From Porogramme epimiltina (Eukaryota; Basidiomycota; Agaricomycetes; Polyporales; Polyporaceae), in NCBI GenBank assembly GCA_900155495.1, contig FTLJ01000229.1:1-34683 (forward strand): a DNA stretch of 34,683 nt, read 5' to 3'. Each line of letters begins with the position of its first letter. Position 1 is the stretch's first letter. The notes beneath the pieces are model-generated. The model saw nothing but the letters and a program-made list of their open reading frames with translations, ran no database searches and was not told the DNA's origin. Shown here one piece after another: positions 9,254 through 19,539 of the stretch. The translations under genes and the position numbers were made by a program.

Positions 9254-10476
9254 TTATATTGAGGTCACCGAGCCCGGGATCTGGGTTATAGTCGCAGGCT
9301 GCCCGTTCATGCCGGGCTGTATCACTACAGAGTGACCAGGGTTCTGCTGAACGACATACCCAGGTTGGCCCGGCGCGGTGGTAGCGTACGTCATGGGCTG
9401 CCCGGCGGGGTACGCGTACCCGGGCATCATCATCTGGCCGGGGTACATCATGCCCGCCCCGGGGTACTGGCTCTCGGGGTAGCCCGGCCACTGTCCGAAC
9501 CATGGGAGCTCGACGATGGGCTCCGCCCAAGCGAAGGGGCGACCGAGAGCCTTCGCGCGAGAGGTGAGCGTGATGAGGATGATGAGGAAGATGGCGTCTG
9601 GGGGGAAAGGGGTGAGTAGATTGGGGATGGAGGGGGTGGGAGCGGGGTGCACGCACATAGACAGAAGAGCATCCACGAGAAGGCCTGGACGACGCGCATC
9701 TCGTAACACCAGCTACGCTCGGAGACTACTGCAACGTTAGCTCACGATAATAATACGGACCCCCCACCGAACTCACGAGTGCCGCTCTTAGTGGGGATGG
9801 CCTGGCTGGTCAACGCGTCGCACTGGATGTTCCCGATGATGTCACTGTACGGCGCTATGAGCGCTAAAATGGACGGAGAAGGACGGCCGGACTTACGTCG
9901 TCCACGATGCCTGGGCTGTGATATGAAAATTGAGCAGCCCGCACTGAAATGAGACACACAGCATCGCTCACCGAGCCAGAGCACCCCAAGGATGAAGAGG
10001 AAGAACGCTTCCGTTCTCGGCGTTGACCATTGAAACCTAAATTCCGAGCGGCGCGAGGGGGTGGGTGAACGGAGCGCAGGGGGACATTGCGCACGGGGAC
10101 GTACCCGACCAATATGAGCAATATCGTCAAGGACGGAACGATGATAGCGAAAATGGAGTAGTCGTCTATATTTGACAGGAGACACGGTCGTGAGCGAGAC
10201 TCTCATAGAGGCAGCACCGATCGGGCAGTTGGTCGATCGGCGGCGTCAGGTGTGGGTGAAGGACGTACGACGGATGTCCGGCAGGAAGATGCTCGCCCAG
10301 TAGGCGGTGATCCCGAGCACAGTCGCGGTGAGGAGCAGCACGACCACTGGGAAGAAGTTGTGAAGGCGATAAACAATGAGCACTCGCGAGGCTAGCACGG
10401 GGGCGCCATAGCGGCGCTGCGTCGAAAAGCACTCACTGTTGCCGTAGAGGCGCATATCCCTGAACAGCTGTGTCAT
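9254..10476 (-). CDS. Four-transmembrane protein, MARVEL-like, with GYP-rich tail
   Basis: Exons (minus): 10476-10437, 10382-10269, 10165-10105, 10036-9972, 9915-9897, 9844-9777, 9728-9657, 9597-9254, giving 260 aa. Four hydrophobic helices are visible: FFPVVVLLLTATVLGITAY, SIFAIIVPSLTILLILVG, RTEAFFLFILGVLWLA, and the last, built from VQAFSWMLFCLYAIFLIILI across an exon junction. A Cys-containing loop (GNIQCDAL to SERSWCYE) lies before TM4, as in MARVEL-domain and tetraspan-like membrane proteins of fungi. Their role is mostly unknown and is often tied to membrane domains or vesicle traffic. The cytosolic tail is Gly/Pro/Tyr/Met-rich (PGYAYPAGQPMTY) and looks disordered. Exon 5 is only 19 nt. 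The neighbour at 11186-12929 is a diverged paralogue. No specific function is claimed. Confidence 0.8.
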
Positions 10477-11185
10477 CCTGCGCGCGTACCACCACGTCAG
10501 CCAGAGTTCACCGGGGTGTTAAGGGGCGGCGTAGTTGCGGACCTGAGATATCTAGCACTGGGGACTGTGCGAGATGGCTGGTGCGGGGGAGCAGTGTCGC
10601 GAGGAGGAGATATGGGCGGCGGGTCGTGGCTATCGTGAGGTCGTTGAAAAAGACGGAGGGGAAGCGCAGCCCGGGCAGAGGGCGTCGGAGCGGGTCGTGT
10701 TCCTGTCCGAACACGGTTTGCGCACTTCGCACTTCGTCCAACAAACCCAACCGCCCCCGGACAGAGTTCAATCGCACCCTCGAAAACACGCACGTGACCA
10801 AACCCGTGGGCTGCCTGCAGGCGCACAGGCGCCCCGCCCCGACCTTCCGGGCGCGCAGCGCCCCACTGCCCCAAGGTACCCGGTCTTCACCCTTGTTCCA
10901 CTTGTCCTCGCAGGTCGCGCACGCATCCTTATGTACAACGTTATACAACCGTTCATATTCCTGTTCCTAATTGTACACAGCAAGTGAATGCCCTAAGTAT
11001 GTCGTAGTGATGGGGGGTAAGCAAGTTATACAAGCGGCCAGTGCTACAGCAGACAGTGCTAGCAGAAAGCCGTCCTCTCTATATGGTCGTCGGTCTCGTA
11101 AATAATAATCATACGCCCCTCACGAGCTGCGCGGGGAGGCGGGGAGGTCCAAAAACGGAGCATAAAAAAGGGCTCTCTACGCCCG
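10477..11185. other. Intergenic region between two four-TM genes
   Basis: It holds the promoter of the gene starting at 10476 (minus) and the 3' region of the gene ending at 11186 (minus). The part around 10920-11110 is A/T-richer and fits a 3' untranslated region. Overlapping ORFs (10497-10874 and 10508-10948, for example) lie in a GC-rich part and have no recognisable features. Confidence 0.5.
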
Positions 11186-12929
11186 TCACCGCCTGGGCGG
11201 CAGGTTGAAGAGCTTGCTGTCGCGGGCGGGCGCCCGGGTCTGCTCGCGCGTCCCGGGCGTGCGCGTTTCGCGCGTGTGCGCCTCCTCGGGCGACTTGTGC
11301 GGGATCCAGTAGACGTACGTCGGTGCCTCGTTGCGCGAGGGCGAGGCGCCGCGCGAGGCGAGGCGGCGGGGTTCCCCGGGCGTCGCAGCAGCGGCGTTCG
11401 CACGTCGCGAGTCTTCTCGGCGGACGCCGTCGCGCCGCGAGTCGTTCGTGCGCCGCGAGTCGTCGCGGCGGACGTCTGGCCGCCGCGAGTCCGTCGTGCG
11501 GTGCGAGTCGTCGCGGTTGAGCGGGCGCCGGGAATCCGTGGTGCGGTAGGACTCGTCGCGGTTGAGCGGACGGCGGGATTCGGTGGTACGGCGGGAGTCG
11601 TCGCGGATGAGCGGGCGCCGAGAGTCGGTCGTCCTTCTGGAGTCATCGCGGTTAAGGGGCCTTCGGGACTCGGTGGTCCTGTAGGAGTCGTCGCGAAGGA
11701 GGGCGCGCTGGGACTCGTTGCGACGGACGTCTGCAGGGGGGCGAGAGTGGGAGCGTGCGCGGGGCTTCTCCGTCTTCTCGGCCGGTGGGGCAGCATCGCC
11801 GCGGGGGCGCCTAGACTGGGAGCGAGAGCGGTGGGTGACCGGGGCAGGAAGCTTGCCCACGTGCTTGCCGGCTGGGCCGAACCAGGAGATCATAGACACC
11901 GGCAGGACCCAGACGTGCTTCGTTCCCATCCGCTTCTGCCGCAGTGCGAGCACCAATAGCAGCGCGAAGAACGCGAACACTGTGGGCCGATCCGTGAGGG
12001 GCCGAACAGCGGCGGAAACTGTACAGCTACGCACATAGAATCATGTTGAAGAACGAGAAGGCCTCCAGGACGTGGTACTGGGCATGGTATGTCTCCGTGC
12101 TGACTGCAGGCCAGGCCAGGAACGTGTCAGTCAGCTGCCCGGGCATGCAGGCACACTTGCTACTCACACCCAGGGATGTCAATGGGCTCGGCGTCGGCGT
12201 CGGACGACGAGAAACACTCCACGTCCGCCATCTCCGAGTCGGAGGACGCCACAAACGCCCCCAGCGCTGCCGGCGGAACAAACGGTCAGCAAGGCGCGCG
12301 CCGACCGGACCCAAGGCGGAGACTCACCAAGCCACAGAGTCCCGGTCAGCCCAAGGCAACCGAGCTCGACCCGCGTCGAGATGGGGTTCCTCTCCTTCAT
12401 CAATCCAAACGCCAGCCTTCATCCCAACCGACAACTGGTGAACAACGGCGCTCGTGCATGAACAGAGGTGAGACTCACAGTGCGATGATGATGAGCATGC
12501 TCGCGGCGCAGACGAAGATAGCAAACGGCACGAAACGAGCTGCGGGCGCATCAGCACACGACGCCCCCTCCTTCCCCCCCAACTGCGAAGGTGTGCACTC
12601 ACTGAGATCGGAAGCCAACAAGATGCTCTGGAAATGGGCCGCAATGGCCAAGCAAACAATAGTCCAAAGGAGGACAGCCACTGAGTGAAGGGAAGAAAGG
12701 GAACGCCCGATCAGCACCGCGCGCGACAGCGGGCCCAGCAGCGAGCGGCGGGGGGAGGGAGGCACTCACCGTACACGCACACCCGGACGATGTTGAACAC
12801 GGGGGGCATGGGGGGCAAACGAAGAAAGGCAAGAAAACGCCGGCTAGAGGGGGCAGCAGCGGGAGTACGGGCAGAACGCGATCGGGAATGGGTCCTCGAC
12901 CGGCTCTGCGCCCTGGTATTTGAAGGCAT
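11186..12929 (-). CDS. Four-transmembrane protein, MARVEL-like, with RD/RS repeat tail
   Basis: Exons (minus): 12929-12770, 12680-12603, 12539-12479, 12416-12328, 12266-12168, 12103-12035, 11979-11186, giving 449 aa. An Arg/Ser-rich cytosolic N-terminus (about 45 aa) leads to four hydrophobic helices: VAVLLWTIVCLAIAAHF, FVPFAIFVCAASMLIIIALL, a third in GCLGLTGTLWLALGAFVA, and the fourth in LEAFSFFNMILLFAFFALLL. An acidic loop with a Cys (DSEMADVECFSSSDADAEP) lies between TM3 and TM4. The membrane part then meets HVWVLPVSMISWFG and a tail of about 230 residues rich in Arg, Asp, Ser and Thr with a 15-residue tandem repeat. The TM layout and phase-1 first exon match the gene at 9254-10476. Function is unknown; a membrane organiser with a charged disordered tail is an inference only. 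Confidence 0.8.
11399..11713 (-). repeat. Coding tandem repeat, period about 45 nt
   Basis: About seven units of the pattern SRRPLNRDDSRRTTD lie end to end at about protein residues 275-379 of the four-TM protein. Five units are exactly 15 residues and the last two are 16 and 14, so the array frays at its 3' side. Changes between units are mostly conservative (D/E, R/H/Y, N/I/L), which keeps alternating basic and acidic patches and potential phosphorylation sites. Confidence 0.85.
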
Positions 12930-13795
12930 GGCGGGTGCGCGACAGGGCAAAGGAGAGAGGGCGCGAGGGCAAAGCGCGATGCGAAGCGGGGACCAACCGA
13001 GGGGATGAAGAAAACGAGGCGTCCGGAAGGCCGCGCGGGCGGTGGAGAGATCTAGGACCCTCTGGGGCGTGCGCGGAGGGGGGGCTTCGGAAGGCGCAAC
13101 AAAACGTGGCTGTCGTGCTCGTGCTCGTGCTCGTAGCCGGAGTCGTGTCGGGGTGCGTACTTCGCCGGGGCTGCTGATGGAGGCTCAGCAGCGTCGGGTG
13201 CGCGCCGGGGCCTGCTGTGGTCGGGGCGGTGGGGGACGGAGGCGGCGACCAGGAGGAGGCTCGGAAGCAGCGAGCCGTGGGCGGCCGTGCAGCTTTAGGT
13301 CTTCTGGGGCTGCCAAATTTTCATTTGTTTGTGTGCTACGGGGTGCCCAAAGTCGGAGGACTGATCAATGCGACGCGCCTCGAGGCGAACTCAAAGCCAA
13401 AATCCGGCAACCCCACGTTACAGGCGCCCGCAAATTGCCTAATGCGGCAAGCCCATCAGGTCCAGATCGATCGGACCGGCCAGCGGACAAGGTCGCTCAG
13501 AGCGGGGTCGCTCCCCCGTGCGCGCTCTGGGAGCCCTCGCTCTATCTTCGCGCCGCGGCGCTGCCAGGGTGCATTCAACCTTCTATCTCGATTCTCAGAA
13601 ATACATCCTCTTTAGAACGTCCTTACTGCGCGCCCGGCCAGACATCCCGCCCGGCATCTTCTTTCCGCTTTCCACTTCCCATATCCGAGCTCCGAGTTTC
13701 CACCTCAGCCCCGTTCCGCCGCACAGAAATCTTCCATCCGTCCCGCGCTATAACTGTAAGAGAAGAAAAAAAAACCACCGCCGCAAAATCTCACC
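12930..13795. other. Intergenic region, no gene supported
   Basis: This lies between the start of a four-TM gene and the stop of acetoacetyl-CoA synthetase, both on the minus strand. Three tandem GTGCTC units occur at 13115-13132. Long plus-strand ORFs (13042-13878 and 13518-14081) are Arg/Ser/Pro-rich, run into the coding exons on the other strand, and show no domain. The promoter of the four-TM gene should lie here. Confidence 0.5.
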
Positions 13796-16700
13796 TCACG
13801 CGACCTCCGCCCGCAGCGTCGCCCCAATCTGCACGTACTCCGCAAGACACTCGGGATTTCGCAGGGTTGCCGGATTGACGCTGCTCGCCGGTGCGCCGTT
13901 GATGATCTGCCCCCCACAACGACCACGTTTTTTCTTTCAGCACTTGACCCAACATGGCATGGCGCGGCGCCCCAGGCGTGGCCGCAGTCCCCGCATAGTG
14001 GGCGGGCGGCACAGTGACGGGCTCAGGGGAGACGCCGCCGGCCGTGGGCGAATGGAGGGGGGTGGAGATAAGTGTGGGTGACCGACCTTTTTCACCGGCA
14101 CTTCCACGCGCTTCATGTTGACCGTGTACGGGATGTCCGCGACCTGAATGATCTGCACAGCAGTGGTCGCGCCATGACAGAACAACGTTCCAGGGGCGCC
14201 GGCGCGCGAAGGCAAAGACGGATGAGCGCGAGAGGCATCAGGTGACCCCCAAGTCAGCGCCGGTCAGGGTTTCGCGGTGCCCGCTCCCCGAGAGGAGCAG
14301 GTTCGCAGCGCCCGCAGAGGAGGAAAGCTATTGTGCTTACCCGAGCGGGAACGTGGCGCGGGCTGCGCCGCGCGCGCACCTCAGACTTGATCCGCGCCGC
14401 GAGCTCCTCCGTCAGCGCCTGCCCCTCGAGCAGGCGCACGAAGAGCACCACGCGCTCGTCCGCGCCCCCCGCGACGCTCTGCCCGACCGCGAGGCAGTCG
14501 GCGACCGCGTGCGCGGCGTGCGTCGCGGACGGGGCGAAGCACTGCTCGATCACGTCGTAGATCTCGGCGGAGCCGAAGCGCACGCCCCCTGGGTTCCTGC
14601 GCGAAGGAAGGGCGGGCGGCGGGCGACGCGTCCCGGGTCAGCGATTGCGCGGCTGCGAGAAGGCGCGCCCCCGCGCCGATGCGGGGTCGGGGAGGGGATC
14701 GGGGAGAGGTGCGGGGGTGCGGGGGGGAGAGAAGTGCGATAGAGAGAGAGCTAGGGACTTACAGGACGCCGTCGCTTCGCCCGAGCATGACCATGCCGCC
14801 GCCGTTGCCCGCTTGCGAGCGCGTGATCATAACGTGGTCTCCATGGACTGTATGTGCGGACGGCGCAGCGTCAGCGTCGCGCGCCGGCGTCCGCGGGGGT
14901 CAGCGTTCCGTGTGTCCCCACCCACGGGCGCGCGGAGAGTGGGCAGCAGGGTACTCACACCAGACGCCCTCGAACTCTGCGAAGTACGCGTCCCGATACC
15001 GCACGCGCGCCGCGTCGACCGCCTCCGCGCTCCCGTACCCGGGCAGGGGCCAGAAGCCGGCCGGCATGCAGGGGAACGGCCGCAGGCAGACGAGCTCGCC
15101 CGCTTCGCCCGGGCCCGCGGGCGCCCCCGCGGGCGTGAACGCCTCGACGGCCATCCCGAGCAGCCGGCACTGGATTTCGCCCCGGAAGACCGGGAGCGCG
15201 GAGCACATCCCCGCGAAGAGCGAGCAGATGTCCGTCCCGCCTGCGGGGGCGCAGGGTCGGTGTGAGCGGACCCGTGGGCGTGTGCGCGCGAGCGTCGAGG
15301 GGCGGACCGACCTGTGATCGATGCGAGCAATACATTCTTGCTGACGTGCTCGTACACGAAGTCGAACAGGTGGGGCGCGAGGGGCGAGCCGGTGGAGTAT
15401 ATATGCCGCAACGTCGACAAGCTGTGGTGCGCCGCAGGCTTGTGAACTTTCTAAAGAAGCACGGGGTCAGCAGGGCGCGGGACGCATTGAGTAGGGTGTG
15501 GCTTCTGTGTGGTGCATCTTAAATGAACTGACCTCTAATTGATCGATGTACTTGGCACTAGTCCCAAAGACTGTAATTCCTAGTTCATCCACTAGCCGCC
15601 ACAGGTAGGCCGGATCGTAAAGCGGACTGCCGTCATATAGGACGAGGGTGCAGCCCACGCTCAGTCCGCTTACAAGGAAGTTCCACATCATCCATCCGCT
15701 GACCGCAGAAGCATATCAGCCGACGTTCATATGGTGCTGCAGACGCGTACTAACGTTGTGGTATAGTAGAAGAAGACGTCCTGCGGCTGCAGGTCCGCAC
15801 AGATAACGAATTCCTTCTTGGCCTGGATCAACATGCCACCAGCGCGGTGGACGATTGGCCTGTACCGTCGTGCCAAGATCAGCGCCGCCCCATTCAGCGA
15901 ACTGCGAAACCTTACTTGGGACGACCTTCACACCCCCCGAGGTCACGCAGGTTCGGGTTTCGGGAAACTCAGGACTCGGGGGTCTAAACTTAGAACGCAT
16001 TCGGAGGCGGACGCACCTGTCGTGCCCGAGCTGAACAAAATCCACAGCGGCCAGTTGAAGTCGAGCCGTTTCCACTCGAGCTCGCCGTCGGACGCGCGGC
16101 GGCCGAGCTTCCCCGCCGCGCCCTCGGCGACGAGCGCGTCCCAGTCCGTCCATCCGGCGTCCCACTCGTCGGGGGCCGTCACTCCGAACGGATGGCGGAC
16201 GACGACGACCTCGGGGCGCAGTCCCGACTTCTCCGCCAGCGAAGCCAGGAGCGCCCTGAGCTTCGGGAGGTGCTGGTGTACCTTGGCGTTGTAGCTGGCG
16301 GGAGCTGTCAGCCGGTGTACCTGGAGCCTGGGGCTTCTCGGACGTACACGACGGCGTCGACGGAGATGACGAGGCGGGGTTGCACCTGCTCGAACCTGCT
16401 TCGCGTGAGTACGGGGCGCACGCTGTATGCTGGGCACCGAGCACTGACCTCTCGAAAACGCCTTCAGAACCGAAGTCGGCGGCGGCGCTGACCCAAATGC
16501 ACCCTGGAGCATTAGATAGAAGCGAGTGAGCGATCGAGGGTCATCCGGTGGGCTTCCAGGTCGCCCGCGCCGAGACTCTCGTCATGAAGACGAGGCAACG
16601 CCTTGGCTACAGCGCCACCTCATAGTGATAGCGACGGCACTCCAGCCAAGTGTCGCGGGTGGCCACTCTTGCACTGGATGCACGGACGAGGCTTCATCTA

Positions 16701-17844
16701 GTGCACCGATGGAATGCCCAATTTCCGCTGAGCGATGGGCCTGTAACAATCATAGGGGGGAGGGGCGTGTGATGGAACAGCAAGCGGAATGAAAGCAGGC
16801 CCTTGTGCCACGCCCATTCCAAACGCCACCCCACGCGCGCGTGGTTCAACTTTGAGACTGTGCAGGGCCACGCTCGGTCGCCCGAGGGCGGCGTATAACC
16901 CAGTCTGGGCCGCGCGGCGGTCCCACATGCGACGGCCTCCGCTGCGCGCCCGCAACGTCATATCATGACGCGGCAGGGTGTATCAATTGCGCACTTAGAA
17001 TGGGATGACAGCAGCAGCGCTCGGGCGCCCCCGAGCGGAGGGTGGCAAAAGTGGGCGGCACTGACCAATGGCGGCGCAAGCTAAACATGCAGCGACGTTT
17101 TCCTGAAGTGAAGGGGATCAGTGCTCGGCCTTTCAAACAAGCTTGTCGGGGGAACGGCTGGGGGCACCGCACTCGCCCCCTTGGTAAGGTTGCAACTCCG
17201 AGCCCCGCAGCGGCCCGTGCCTCGTCGCGTTCCGGCCTCGTCGGGAGCGCGACGAGTCGCGGCGGAGGCTCGCGGAAGTGAAATAGGGCCGATGGTAGTA
17301 GGTACGCACAATGCAGTTGGAAGAGTAGGACGCGATGCGATCGCCGGGCTGGAGGCCGCGGGCGAGGAAAGCCGAGGCGAGGTCCGCGACGAGCGTATAG
17401 AGTTCTGCGTACGACACCTTGCGGTGCTCAGGGCTGGGATGGTTAGGTTCAGGTTCGACTGAGGCGGGGCGGGAACGGCGGTCATTATCGTGCTCGCCGG
17501 ACGAACGTGTGCGGCGCGGGTAGCGAGAACGTACTGGCTTGGACGAGGGCGGTCTTCTCCGGAGAGCGACACCGGAGCATGTTCTCAGCCCAATTGACCC
17601 GCGCGTCCGTGAACCATGCAGGGTTCTCGGGAGGCCGTGCGGTGACATCGACTACATGCGCGCCCTTGTGGCCGACGATGTCTGTGTCGTCCCAGACCGC
17701 GCTCCAGAATTTGTCTATGTGATCTGTGGACCACTTGTAGAGATCAGAGTAGGACTGGAGGGAGAGACCGTGCTCGGCGTTTATGCGCTTCAAAAAGTGG
17801 ACGGTGTGAGACGTCTCGGGAGAAGATGGGGTGTATAGAGCCAT
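13796..17844 (-). CDS. AACS: Acetoacetyl-CoA synthetase
   Basis: Activates acetoacetate with ATP and CoA to acetoacetyl-CoA (EC 6.2.1.16), recovering ketone-body carbon from leucine or fat breakdown for sterols and lipids; cytosolic. Exons (minus): 17844-17535, 17458-17310, 17102-17066, 16503-16449, 16395-16348, 16294-16017, 15925-15916, 15859-15755, 15698-15533, 15450-15312, 15240-14959, 14847-14763, 14596-14341, 14152-14087, 13906-13796; total 698 aa, near the usual size. Landmarks: NPAWFTDARVNWAENML, IWVSAAADFGSEGV, the AMP-binding loop SSGTTGRPKPIVHR (about 288-301), TGWMMWNFLVSG, the A5 motif GGTDICSLF (about 433), FHGDHVMIT, GRSDGVLNPGG and the C-terminal lysine region YTVNMKRVEVPVKK. 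A 10-nt exon encodes part of the AMP-binding loop. Introns of 207 and 562 nt flank exon 3. The identification is secure. Confidence 0.94.
15916..15925 (-). other. AACS: 10-nt microexon of acetoacetyl-CoA synthetase
   Basis: The bases GTCGTCCCAA are preceded by an AG and followed by a strong GTAAGG donor. With phase-1 sequence upstream (ACA G) and G CCA downstream they read Gly-Arg-Pro-Lys-Pro, restoring the expected SGTTGRPKPIVHR loop. No other choice of sites that I tried gives both the frame and the Arg-Pro-Lys. Confidence 0.85.
16504..17065 (-). other. AACS: Unusually long (562-nt) intron
   Basis: Intron 3 of acetoacetyl-CoA synthetase runs from a GTCAGT donor to a CTAATGCTCCAG branch and acceptor. 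It is about ten times the local norm. It contains a 14-bp perfect palindrome (CCACGCGCGCGTGG, 16831-16844) and two short hairpins (16578-16594 and 16956-16970). I saw no terminal inverted repeats, no target-site duplication and no coding domain. Confidence 0.7.
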
Positions 17845-18938
17845 GGATGACGGAAGAGCGGTGGGCTTTGCGGGGCAGTCTGATGGTCAGATGATGTCGC
17901 CCTGGAATCCGGGGTTGGGACCGGATGAGTACTTGAGAAGGAGGGAGCGATAGTTGTCGTCGGTGGCGGAAGCGGGGGCACCCCGGATGGAAGATGCCGA
18001 GAGGAGACGGAGTGTTGGTCGGATGGGATGAGAATGAGCTTGTTGCGGAGGGAATGAGAGCGATGCGTGCCAAGAGGCGCAGCGGGGATGCGGGGAGCCT
18101 TCTGAGAAACCCAAGAACAGCAACCCGAGGCGGGCCAAGGCGCGAGTGGATCTGTAACGGCCGCTGGTATGCTGGGCCTCTACGCGGCTGCACGGCTGCT
18201 CTACGCTGGCAGCCGAGTCCTGGTCGACGTCCGCGGAGTGACAGGACGCGAGTGACTACAGCACACGCACGCCTACGCCTATGCGCTCGCTCGGACATCC
18301 CCGCCCATCCGATCCAAGGGGCCCTGACAGGGGCGCTTGACACGCCGGTGCGGCGTCTTAGGATAGGCTTCTGACCAATCACAGGCCCAACGATCGGCTG
18401 TAAGCCCCTCGTACCATCGCCGCTCCCTTTCGCCGTCGCCAGCACCAGTCTCGCAAGAGCTTGTCTGCGGCCTCAACACCGCCGACCCCTTTTGCGGCCG
18501 GACGAGCACAGATCGCCCCGAATGAATGCTCGAACCATACACTCGAACAAGAGGCCGGGGAATGCATACCTGATCGGCCGAGCGTAGCGGACTGATTAAG
18601 AAGGCGGGAATAAGCGGCTAAAGGGTCAGCACGAACGTGCGAACCCCCTTTGGCGCCAAGTCCATATAACGGTGTGGCTGCGATGACTCCCTCACGCACT
18701 TTTTCGCTTCCTCGCTCCAAACGTTCGCGTTTGTCCAGAGCTCCTCTCCTCGCAGCTGCCACTGCCCCCAACACCCATCGAACCTCCTTTGTCATAACTT
18801 ATCCCTATCCCCCTTTCTCTGCTTCATATAAAGCAGCCTCCCTTCCCTCCGCCCCAGCCACACACCCACACCCAACTCTGACTTCAACCAACACTCAACC
18901 ACAACCACCCCTCTCTACCCTTGCCCACCACCGCCCCA
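17845..18938. promoter_or_regulatory. Divergent promoter, AACS / 143-aa gene
   Basis: About 1.1 kb separates two genes pointing away from each other. A consensus CCAAT box lies at 18375-18379 within CTGACCAATCAC. On the right is a TATAAA at 18827-18832, 107 bp before the ATG at 18939, followed by a long C/T-rich stretch typical of fungal core promoters. Overlapping ORFs on the minus strand (17744-18445 and 18379-18795) show no domains. Confidence 0.6.
18827..18832 (+). promoter_or_regulatory. TATA box
   Basis: TATAAA sits between pyrimidine-rich tracts 107 bp upstream of the start codon of the 143-aa gene. It is the clearest TATA element I noticed in the intergenic regions of this window. 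Confidence 0.65.
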
Positions 18939-19539
18939 ATGGATCGCTTCTTTGCGCCCCAGAGTCCCGAGGCTCTCGCCCACAACCATCTCACGTATGT
19001 CCTCTTGTCTCGCTGAATGTCCGTTGCGCCACATACTTAACCACTCGTCCGCAGTGAAAACTGGTTCACCTGGGATCAGGACCACCCCTCATTCAACGAG
19101 ACCCTCACCTCCGGCTGTGCCGCGTACGACGCTTTCAAGAGGTATCTGACGGGCGCAGACCTCTATCTGGTGCCGCGGACGAGGAACGAGCTTGAGAGCG
19201 TCTTGTGAGTACATGCACGTTCTTCCCCCGGCGCCCGGCCTGACCCCGCATCACAGGCGGAGATACGCCTATGACACCATCCACAACACAATCGCCAAGT
19301 CCCGTTCCCAGCTCGAGCGCGGCGGCTACAGCAGGGTGAGTCTTTGCCCCTTTTCGGAGGCCGCGTATCCGTTCTGACCACCCCGTTCCCAGATGTGCCA
19401 CCTGGTGGAGGCGTCGATAGCGAAGGTCCTGGACGAGAACGACAACGCCGCTTCCCTCCTCGAGCTCCACCGCCCGCGGCGCGAGGTCATGTCCAACAAG
19501 TACGCGTCAACGGCGACGCGCTCGATCAAGATCAAGTAA
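18939..19539 (+). CDS. Small protein of unknown function (143 aa)
   Basis: Exons: 18939-18994, 19055-19204, 19257-19335, 19393-19539, joining in frame through three normal short introns. I do not recognise the family. The protein begins MDRFFAPQSPEALAHNHLT, has an aromatic acidic patch (ENWFTWDQDHPSF) at about 20-32, one Cys at about 42 and another at about 97, and is otherwise helical and charged. The middle (LESVLRRYAYDTIHNTIAKS) and end (MCHLVEASIAKVLDENDNAA) look amphipathic. There is no signal peptide or membrane segment, so it is probably cytosolic or nuclear. A clear TATA box and C/T-rich leader suggest a well-expressed gene. The gene call is firm because four exons keep frame; the function is open. 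Confidence 0.75.

Noticed and set aside
13042..14081. Plus-strand ORFs of 187-278 codons
   Set aside because: They run from a promoter region into antisense of acetoacetyl-CoA synthetase exons and are low complexity.
14645..15317. Two plus-strand ORFs of more than 200 codons
   Set aside because: They are antisense to clear acetoacetyl-CoA synthetase exons and show only Arg/Ala/Gly-rich low complexity.
16504..17065. A transposon in the long acetoacetyl-CoA synthetase intron
   Set aside because: No terminal inverted repeats, target-site duplication or transposase remnant could be seen; only short palindromes are present.
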